Shown one piece after another: positions 24,452-31,154 of a DNA stretch of 34,298 bases. Under the pieces are notes generated by a model. That model was not told where the DNA came from. It worked only from the letters and a program-made list of their open reading frames with translations, and ran no database searches. The stretch is from Bacillota bacterium. Its GTDB lineage: Bacteria > Bacillota > Clostridia > Peptostreptococcales > Acidaminobacteraceae. Position numbers and translations under genes: made by a program. The stretch spans positions 1 through 34,298 of the forward strand of contig JAIUOA010000022.1 in the NCBI GenBank assembly GCA_020161295.1. The letters are read 5' to 3'. Position 1 is the stretch's first letter. Every line of letters starts with the position of its first letter.

Positions 24452-24480
24452 AGACCATGGTAACATGGTCTTTTTTGTTT
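24452..24480 (+). terminator. second intrinsic terminator in the exporter leader
   Basis: AGACCATG (24452-24459), loop GTAA, CATGGTCT (24464-24471) and a run TTTTTTGTTT. It is 46 bases before the exporter start, so any leader transcript has to pass it too. Confidence 0.85.
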
Positions 24481-24525
24481 GAGTAAAAGGCACAGACGGT
24501 TTAATTACAGGAGGTTGTAACACCC

Positions 24526-26268
24526 ATGAAAAACATATTCAAGTATTTGAAAGGATATCGCGCCGTCTTTTTAATGGCCATCATTTCAATCGTCATCGCA
24601 ACAGCCATGCAGCTCGCAACGCCTATTTTGATTAAGTATGCCGTCGATTCTGTGATCGGAGATGTTCCAGCAGGCAACCTGCAGTTCATCATGGACATGA
24701 CCGGGAAAAATCTGATGGCTGTGGTTTGGATGATCGTCGGAATTAACTTTATAAGAGGGGTTTTTCTCTTTTTAAAAGGTGTCCTCTCCAGTTACGCTGC
24801 AGAAAACATCGCTCAAAATATGAGAGACGCTTTATATAAGCAAATTCAGTACATGACCTTTGAATACCATACAAAAAAAGAAACTGGCGATATGATTCAA
24901 CGCTGCACATCTGACGTTGAAACTATTAGAAGGTTCCTCGGTGTCCAAATCGTCGACTTAGGTCGCATCATCTTTATGATTATTTTGAGTGTGGCCATTA
25001 TGCTGACACTCAATGTGGCACTTACGCTTTACGCAGTGGCATTGATTCCGGTCTTATTTTTCTTTTCATACATCTTTTTCACCAAGGTTCAGAAGAATTT
25101 TAAAAAGTCGGATGAAGCGGAAGGAAAGTTGACCACCGTTTTACAGGAGAATCTCTCCGGTGTACGCGTGGTACGTGCCTTTGGTAGAGAGAAATACGAA
25201 ATCGATAAGTTCGAGGACGTAAACCAAAACTACCGAAAAACCACCTACAGACTTATCGAGATTTTAGCCATGTTTTGGTCGTCCTCAGACCTTTTGACCC
25301 TATTTCAAAGTGGCATCGTCCTAGTGGTCGGCGCCATGATGGTCATCGATGGCTCGCTCACCATCGGAACACTCATCGCATTCATCACATACGAGTCCAT
25401 GCTGTTATGGCCGGTTAAGCAGTCCGGTAGACTCTTAAGTGAGATGGGTAAAACGACAGTGGCCATCACCCGTGTTGAGGAAATTCTAAATGAGCCGATC
25501 GAGCACGCTTTACCAGATGAGATCGAACCTGAGATTGAAGGTGAAATCGTCTTTGAAAACGTCAGTTTTTCCTATCCTGACGGCAAACGCGCACTAAGTA
25601 ATATTAGCTTTACACTTGAAAAAGGAAAGACCTTGGGTATTTTAGGTTCAACAGGCGCAGGTAAATCTACTTTAGTGCACTTGCTTCAAAGGCTCTATGA
25701 TTATGAGGGGAGCATCCGCATCGATGGTCACGAACTCAAAACCATCAACAAGCAATGGATTCGTCGAAAAATCGGTCTGATTTTACAGGAGCCTTACTTG
25801 TATGCAAAAACGGTAAAAGAAAACATCGGCATCATCGACCGCAACTATGATGAGCACCAAATCGCAGAAGCGGCAAAGGTGGCATCGATTCATGATAATA
25901 TTCTTACGTTTAAGGATGGCTATGAGACGATTATCGGCGAAAAAGGCGTGTCCTTATCTGGCGGTCAAAAGCAACGTGTAGCCATCTCTAGAACCATCAT
26001 CGACCACGACAAAAGTATTTTGGTTTTCGATGACTCTCTAAGTGCAGTGGATACGGAAACGGATATGCGCATTAGACGCGCTTTAAAAAAACGCAGCAAG
26101 GACGTCACCACATTGATCATCAGTCATCGCATCAACACACTGGCTGAAGCCGACTATATATTGGTTTTAGATAGTGGCGAGATGATTCAACAGGGAACTC
26201 ATGATTTACTCATCAATGAAGATGGGTTATATAAACGGATTTGGGACTTGCAGAAAATGGTGGTTTAA
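24526..26268 (+). CDS. heterodimeric ABC exporter, subunit with degenerate ATP site (BmrC/LmrC-like)
   Basis: A 580-residue half-transporter: six membrane helices in residues 1-320, then a nucleotide-binding domain. Walker A is GSTGAGKST at 374-382, the Q-loop near 421, signature LSGGQ at 477-481, Walker B ILVFDD ending at 503, and the switch His534. The catalytic Glu after Walker B is replaced by Asp503, the mark of the degenerate-site subunit in heterodimeric exporters such as BmrCD and LmrCD. Its partner is the next gene. The transport substrate is unknown; multidrug export is the commonest job. AGGAGG lies 11 bases upstream, preceded by an attenuator-like leader. Confidence 0.92.
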   Translation: MKNIFKYLKGYRAVFLMAIISIVIATAMQLATPILIKYAVDSVIGDVPAGNLQFIMDMTGKNLMAVVWMIVGINFIRGVFLFLKGVLSSYAAENIAQNMRDALYKQIQYMTFEYHTKKETGDMIQRCTSDVETIRRFLGVQIVDLGRIIFMIILSVAIMLTLNVALTLYAVALIPVLFFFSYIFFTKVQKNFKKSDEAEGKLTTVLQENLSGVRVVRAFGREKYEIDKFEDVNQNYRKTTYRLIEILAMFWSSSDLLTLFQSGIVLVVGAMMVIDGSLTIGTLIAFITYESMLLWPVKQSGRLLSEMGKTTVAITRVEEILNEPIEHALPDEIEPEIEGEIVFENVSFSYPDGKRALSNISFTLEKGKTLGILGSTGAGKSTLVHLLQRLYDYEGSIRIDGHELKTINKQWIRRKIGLILQEPYLYAKTVKENIGIIDRNYDEHQIAEAAKVASIHDNILTFKDGYETIIGEKGVSLSGGQKQRVAISRTIIDHDKSILVFDDSLSAVDTETDMRIRRALKKRSKDVTTLIISHRINTLAEADYILVLDSGEMIQQGTHDLLINEDGLYKRIWDLQKMVV

Positions 26269-26302
26269 TCACTGGCAAGTCAGCCCTTAAGGAGGGATTT
26301 TA

Positions 26303-28174
26303 GTGGAAAATTCAAACAAAGAAATGAAACTCAAATACGATAAGACGGTATGGAAGGAAATGTTCATTTACTTCAAGTCCTTTAAAAAGGATTTCCTCAT
26401 CTTATGCGCATTTATGATCTCACTGGCCGCAGTCGATATTTCCTTTCCTCTTTTGACGCAATATGCCATCGACACGTTCGTCGTTCCTAGAAATTTAGAG
26501 GGACTCTGGGTCGTAGCTGTGGCATATGCCGTACTGACCGTCGCGCTTTCGCTTATCGTGTTCTTGTTTATCAAGCATGCTGGGAAGATCGAGATGGGAC
26601 TGCTTTATCAGATGAGAAAAGACGCTTTTGAAAAGCTTCAAAAGCTGTCATTTAGCTACTATGATAAAAATGCCATCGGTTGGATGATCGCCAGAACGAC
26701 TTCAGATGCTTCGAAAATTTCTGAAACCGTTGCATGGGGATTGGTGGATATGGTATGGGGATTTGCCATGATGATCGGTATTTCCGTCGTCATGCTCATC
26801 GTCAATTGGCGGTTAGCGCTCGTTACTTTAGTAACGGTGCCGCTTCTCGCAGTCATCAGCGTTTTCTTCGAGAAAAAGATGCTGGTGTCTTATAGAAACG
26901 TGAGAAAAATCAATTCAAAAATTACAGGTCTTTTCAATGACGGGATCGTCGGAGCGAAGACCACGAAAACACTTGTTAGAGAAGAGCTAAATCGTGAAGA
27001 GTTCGGCGAAGTGATACTGGATATGAAACGTAATTCAGTACGTGCAGGTACGATCTCAGCGGGCTACTTGCCGATGGCGTTGTTCATATCAGCCATCGGA
27101 ACCGTACTCACGCTCTACTTCGGTAGTGTGTTCATCATGGGTGAACTGATCACGTATGGTACGCTCATGCTGTTCATCACCTATGCAAGGCAGTTCTTCG
27201 ATCCCGTACTTGAACTCGCAAGAATCTATACGGAGATGATCAGTGCACAGGCTGCTGCAGAACGTGTAATGTCGCTGATCAACGAAAAAGAAGACATCAC
27301 TGAGGATTCAGAGGTACTAGCACTTTACGGTAACCACTACGATCAAAAGGTCGAAAACTGGGAACCGATCCACGGTGATGTGGAGTTCAAGAACGTGGAT
27401 TTCTATTATAAGGAAGGGGAGTATATCCTTCAGGATTTCAACCTTAAGGTTTCTGCTGGTCAAACCATCGCTTTGGTTGGTGAGACCGGTTCTGGTAAAA
27501 GCACCATCGTAAACCTCGCCTGCAGATTCTATGAACCTACAGGAGGTCAAATTCTCATCGATGGAAAGGATTACAAAGAGCGTTCCCAAAACTGGCTACA
27601 TGCCAACATCGGCTACGTGCTTCAGTCGCCACATTTGTTCAGTGGATCGATTAAAGAAAACATTCGATATGGTAAGCTGGATGCGACGGATGAGGAAATT
27701 ATCGAGGCTGCAAAGACCGTCAACGCACACGACTTCATCATCAAGCTCGAAAAGGGCTATGAAACAGAAGTGGGTGAAGGGGGCGGCATGCTCTCCACGG
27801 GTGAAAAACAGCTGATCTCCTTTGCAAGGGCGATTATTTCTAGACCGAGCTTATTCTTCTTAGATGAAGCGACGTCCTCCATCGATACTGAAACGGAAGC
27901 TAAAATCCAGTATGCCATCGACACTGTGCTTGAAAATAGAACGAGCTTCATCATCGCGCACCGTTTATCGACGATTAGAAATGCCGATGTGATTCTCGTG
28001 ATTGAAAAGGGCAAAGTGATCGAGCAGGGTGATCACCATACGCTGATGGCGCTTAAGGGGCACTATTATGATCTCTATGCCAACCAATTCATCGAAGAAG
28101 GCGAAAGAGACCTGCTTAATCAGCATGATAAAATTAAAAAAACATCTCGGGATGAGGATTTGCTGAGCGCATAA
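26303..28174 (+). CDS. heterodimeric ABC exporter, subunit with canonical catalytic Glu (BmrD/LmrD-like)
   Basis: A 623-residue half-transporter with membrane helices in about residues 25-320 and a nucleotide-binding domain after. Walker A is GETGSGKST at 393-401, Walker B LFFLDEATSS with the catalytic Glu522. The signature motif is altered to LSTGEKQ at 497-503 instead of LSGGQ. Combined with the Asp503 of the partner, this gives one full and one degenerate ATP site, as in asymmetric exporters. It starts at GTG with AAGGAGGG 6 bases upstream, 34 bases after the partner gene. The C-terminal extension after the ATPase domain (about 30 residues, charged) has no recognised domain. Confidence 0.92.
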   Translation: MENSNKEMKLKYDKTVWKEMFIYFKSFKKDFLILCAFMISLAAVDISFPLLTQYAIDTFVVPRNLEGLWVVAVAYAVLTVALSLIVFLFIKHAGKIEMGLLYQMRKDAFEKLQKLSFSYYDKNAIGWMIARTTSDASKISETVAWGLVDMVWGFAMMIGISVVMLIVNWRLALVTLVTVPLLAVISVFFEKKMLVSYRNVRKINSKITGLFNDGIVGAKTTKTLVREELNREEFGEVILDMKRNSVRAGTISAGYLPMALFISAIGTVLTLYFGSVFIMGELITYGTLMLFITYARQFFDPVLELARIYTEMISAQAAAERVMSLINEKEDITEDSEVLALYGNHYDQKVENWEPIHGDVEFKNVDFYYKEGEYILQDFNLKVSAGQTIALVGETGSGKSTIVNLACRFYEPTGGQILIDGKDYKERSQNWLHANIGYVLQSPHLFSGSIKENIRYGKLDATDEEIIEAAKTVNAHDFIIKLEKGYETEVGEGGGMLSTGEKQLISFARAIISRPSLFFLDEATSSIDTETEAKIQYAIDTVLENRTSFIIAHRLSTIRNADVILVIEKGKVIEQGDHHTLMALKGHYYDLYANQFIEEGERDLLNQHDKIKKTSRDEDLLSA

Positions 28175-28181
28175 AAAACAC

Positions 28182-28210
28182 TTGCGCCGGATGGTGATGT
28201 ATGCTAATAT
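28182..28210 (+). promoter_or_regulatory. strong-looking promoter just after the ABC genes
   Basis: TTGCGC (28182-28187) and TAATAT (28205-28210), 17-base spacer, with the TGn extension directly before the -10. Transcription would start near 28217 and meet the terminator at 28253-28287 after about 70 bases. Confidence 0.55.
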
Positions 28211-28252
28211 CACTATTAAAATATTCTTTCCCGATAGCGGACTTAACTGAAA

Positions 28253-28287
28253 ACGTCGCTTTCCGAGTGGAAGCGACGCTTTTTTTT
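28253..28287 (+). terminator. intrinsic terminator upstream of lysC
   Basis: CGTCGCTT (28254-28261) pairs with AAGCGACG (28271-28278); after a bulged T the stem continues CC/GG around loop GAGT. Eight T follow. It may end the ABC transcript, or a short RNA from the promoter at 28182. Confidence 0.9.
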
Positions 28288-28315
28288 GCACCAGCTGCTA
28301 CATCCGGTTTAGAAT
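28286..28315 (+). promoter_or_regulatory. probable promoter of the lysC-metF-metH operon
   Basis: TTGCAC (28286-28291) and TAGAAT (28310-28315) with an 18-base spacer, just after the terminator and 30 bases before lysC. Confidence 0.45.
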
Positions 28316-28345
28316 GCATAAAAATGTACCGAAAGGAGGGTTTTC

Positions 28346-29554
28346 GTGAGCATCATCGTTCAAAAATACGGTGGAACATCCATGGCAAATTCAGATTGTG
28401 TAAAAAACGTCGCAGAGAAGGTGGTCAGATCCAAACGTGGCGGGCACGACGTCGTCGTCGTCGTATCAGCCCCAGCAGGAATGACCGACCATTTGGTGAA
28501 CAGGGCGAAGGAAATCACCGATAAGCCCTCCGGCAGAGAACTCGATATGATTCTAGCCACAGGCGAACAGATTTCCATATCACTACTTGCCATGGCCATA
28601 AAAGCATTAGGTGAAGAAGCGATTTCCTTCACCAGCGCACAGGTAGGGATTTTTACGGATGAAAATCATAATAAAGCGAAGATCGAGACGATTGATACGA
28701 CTAAAATCATTAAGGCGCTGACAGAGGGGAAAGTCGTTATCATCGCAGGTTTCCAAGGCGTTACGAAGGATCTGGAAATCACCACACTTGGAAGGGGTGG
28801 CTCCGATACGTCGGCAGTGGCCATCGGTGTGGCGCTTAAGGCGGACGAAGTGGAGATCTACACGGATGTGGATGGCATCTATACCGCAGATCCTAGAGTG
28901 GTCCCTAATGCCCATAAAATTCATCGCATCACATTTGACGAAATGCTTGAAATGGCAGGTTCTGGGGCTAAAGTGCTCCATCTTAGAAGCGTGGAACTGG
29001 CAGCTAAAAATCATATGCCGATCCACTTGAGGTCATCGTTCAACGATGAAATGGGAACATATGTCATGGATGAGGAGGAAAACATGGAACAAGCTTTGGT
29101 GCGCGGCGTGGCACATACCACGAATAACGCGAAAATCACGATTGCAAATATTGAGAATAAACCACAAAATATAGCGACTATTTTTAAAACGATTTCGGAC
29201 GCCAATGTAAACGTGGACGTCATCACACAAAATGTCGTCGATCAAAACCGAATCACCATTTCATTTACAGTGGCGGAGGAAGAGTACGACCGAGCACTCC
29301 GTCTTTCAAACGATTTAGGAAAGCAGCTTCATGCGGAAGCGGTCTATGGAACTGAGGACGTAGCGAAGGTGTGCATCATCGGAGTGGGCATGAAGACCAC
29401 GCCAGGAGTTGCATCGCGTCTGTTTCAGTGCCTCGCTGATCAAGGCGTCCACATCGAGATGGTTTCTACCTCCGATATCAACATCACTTGTGTGGTGAGT
29501 AAAGTGGACTATGCAAAGGCCGTTTTAGCGATCCACCAAGCGTTTGAGCTTTAG
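28346..29554 (+). CDS. lysC: aspartate kinase
   Basis: A 402-residue enzyme that phosphorylates aspartate, the first step towards methionine, threonine and lysine. The kinase domain has QKYGGTSMAN near 6-15, GRGGSDTSAVA near 150-160 and YTDVDGIYTADPR; two ACT domains fill about 260-402 and bind the feedback amino acid. The length is that of the monofunctional Gram-positive type. It starts at GTG with AAAGGAGGG. Being first in an operon with metF and metH, it may be dedicated to methionine supply. No lysine or SAM riboswitch or T-box fits in the 171 bases before it. Confidence 0.94.
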   Translation: MSIIVQKYGGTSMANSDCVKNVAEKVVRSKRGGHDVVVVVSAPAGMTDHLVNRAKEITDKPSGRELDMILATGEQISISLLAMAIKALGEEAISFTSAQVGIFTDENHNKAKIETIDTTKIIKALTEGKVVIIAGFQGVTKDLEITTLGRGGSDTSAVAIGVALKADEVEIYTDVDGIYTADPRVVPNAHKIHRITFDEMLEMAGSGAKVLHLRSVELAAKNHMPIHLRSSFNDEMGTYVMDEEENMEQALVRGVAHTTNNAKITIANIENKPQNIATIFKTISDANVNVDVITQNVVDQNRITISFTVAEEEYDRALRLSNDLGKQLHAEAVYGTEDVAKVCIIGVGMKTTPGVASRLFQCLADQGVHIEMVSTSDINITCVVSKVDYAKAVLAIHQAFEL

Positions 29555-29562
29555 GAGGCTTG

Positions 29563-30453
29563 ATGAGAATAAATGAAATGTTTAGCGAAAGTCGGCCTGT
29601 CCTTTCTTTCGAAATCTTTCCACCGAAACGCGATGGCGATGTCTTAGGCGTTCATCATACCATCGATGTGCTGGCTGAGCTCAAACCGGATTATATCAGT
29701 GTTACCTATGGTGCAGCGGGAAGCGAAAGAGGCATGGATACGGTGCGTATGGCATCGAGAATCAAGCGCGAACATGGCATAGAGGCATTGGCACACCTGA
29801 CGAGCATCGGTGTAACGAAAAAGGAAATCGATGAGATACTGGACATCTATCGTTCGGAGGGCATCGAGAATATACTGGCTTTGAGAGGGGATTTAGAGGT
29901 AAACGCGGTGCCTAAAGCCTCTGATTTTAAATATGCGGCAGATCTGATCGCCCATGTGAAGCAAAATGGCCATTTCGGGATAGGGGCTGCTTGTTATCCG
30001 GAAGGTCATATCCATGCGAGAAGTAAGACCACTGACCTGATTTATTTAAGAGATAAAGTTCAAAAGGGTGTCGATTTTTTAGTGACGCAGCTTTTCTTCG
30101 ACACGGATTTGTTTTATGCGTTCAGAAACGAAGTGAGAAGCCTTGATATCGAGGTGCCGATTACTGTGGGGGTCATGCCTGTGCTCAATCGAAAGCAAAT
30201 CGAGCGCATGGTGGCACTGAGTGGGGCTTCGTTACCTGACAAATTCAAGAAAATACTCGAAAAATATGAGCATAATCCAGTGGCGCTTCAGGATGCGGGC
30301 ATCGCATATGCCTGTGACCAGATCGTCGACCTGTTATCCACAGGGGTCGACGGCATCCATTTATATGTCATGAACAAGCCCGAAGTGGCGAAACGGATCG
30401 TCAGCAACATCAGTGGAATCATGTCGTCATCGCAACATAGGAAAACGCCATGA
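29563..30453 (+). CDS. metF: 5,10-methylenetetrahydrofolate reductase
   Basis: A 296-residue flavin enzyme that makes 5-methyltetrahydrofolate, the methyl donor for MetH. The catalytic Glu is in SFEIFPPKRDGD near 15-26; YISVTYGAAGS, NILALRGD and GAACYPEGH follow as expected. A TTG one codon earlier is possible but lies only 1 base from AGGAGG, so the ATG at 29563 was chosen. The stop overlaps the next start (ATGA), so the products are probably made together. Clostridial MetF enzymes can need a partner protein; none is adjacent here. Confidence 0.94.
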   Translation: MRINEMFSESRPVLSFEIFPPKRDGDVLGVHHTIDVLAELKPDYISVTYGAAGSERGMDTVRMASRIKREHGIEALAHLTSIGVTKKEIDEILDIYRSEGIENILALRGDLEVNAVPKASDFKYAADLIAHVKQNGHFGIGAACYPEGHIHARSKTTDLIYLRDKVQKGVDFLVTQLFFDTDLFYAFRNEVRSLDIEVPITVGVMPVLNRKQIERMVALSGASLPDKFKKILEKYEHNPVALQDAGIAYACDQIVDLLSTGVDGIHLYVMNKPEVAKRIVSNISGIMSSSQHRKTP

Positions 30454-31154
30454 TCAGCGAAATTAAACGGTACATTAACGCAGAAATTGTACTTGGGTAT
30501 TTGAAGGTTCCTTTTTCCGCTGCAGATGAGGTGATGCTTCAGAAGGCGAATGAGAGCATCGAGGCTGTTCTTAACCATGCTCAAATCAAAACGGTGACTG
30601 AGGTCTTCGATGTTTCGCTGCTGGCGCAGCAAATTGATTTTCACACGGCTTCAGGAACAGCCACGGTTCGCTCTAATGATTTGGCCGTCTTTTTAGAACA
30701 GTCGAATCAAGTCGTGGTGGTGGCTGTGACATTAGGTCATGCCGTATCGAGGTTGATTAAACGGACGCTTGTCATGTCCCCCTCTGATGCGGTTTACCTC
30801 GATGCAGCGGCTTCGGCGATCGCCGATGCGACTTGTGACTATATTCAGGATTCACAAACGGCAAGTGTCATGAAGGCTGGAAAATTCAGTTCTGGTCGAT
30901 TTAGCCCTGGTTATGGGGATTTGGAGCTATCGACGCAGGCGACCTTTCTGCATTTGATTGGGGCGGAGAAGCGGATAGGCTGCCACCTGACAAGTGCCTA
31001 TTTATTGGTCCCTGAAAAGTCTGTGATTTTCGTCATGGGGATTTCAACTGTACCGTATACTGGCAATACAAAGACATGCAGTGGCAACTGCGGAAGTTGT
31101 CCGATGGAATATTGTCGATTCAGGAGGTCGAGCGTTGAAAAGAGAAGCATTTAG
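30450..31154 (+). CDS. stand-alone methionine synthase reactivation domain protein
   Basis: A 234-residue protein equivalent to the C-terminal activation domain of E. coli MetH, which binds SAM and helps remethylate oxidised cobalamin. Evidence: the KFSSGRFSPGYGDLELSTQ stretch and ACH-like LTSAYLLVPEKSVIFVMG block that contact SAM in the family, and a C-terminal cluster of Cys in CSGNCGSCPMEYCRFR that fits a metal or iron-sulfur site. It overlaps metF by 4 bases and metH by 20. The metH product next door lacks this domain, so the two proteins should act together. Confidence 0.9.
   Translation: MISEIKRYINAEIVLGYLKVPFSAADEVMLQKANESIEAVLNHAQIKTVTEVFDVSLLAQQIDFHTASGTATVRSNDLAVFLEQSNQVVVVAVTLGHAVSRLIKRTLVMSPSDAVYLDAAASAIADATCDYIQDSQTASVMKAGKFSSGRFSPGYGDLELSTQATFLHLIGAEKRIGCHLTSAYLLVPEKSVIFVMGISTVPYTGNTKTCSGNCGSCPMEYCRFRRSSVEKRSI

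Noticed and set aside
28175..28345. Possible SAM or lysine riboswitch ahead of lysC.
   Set aside because: Only about 35 bases lie between the promoter start and the terminator, too short for these RNAs, and no conserved cores are visible.
28201..28524. Open frame starting at ATG 28201 and running into lysC in another frame.
   Set aside because: It spans a promoter and a strong terminator, has no ribosome site, and its lysC-overlapping part is Arg-rich out-of-frame sequence.
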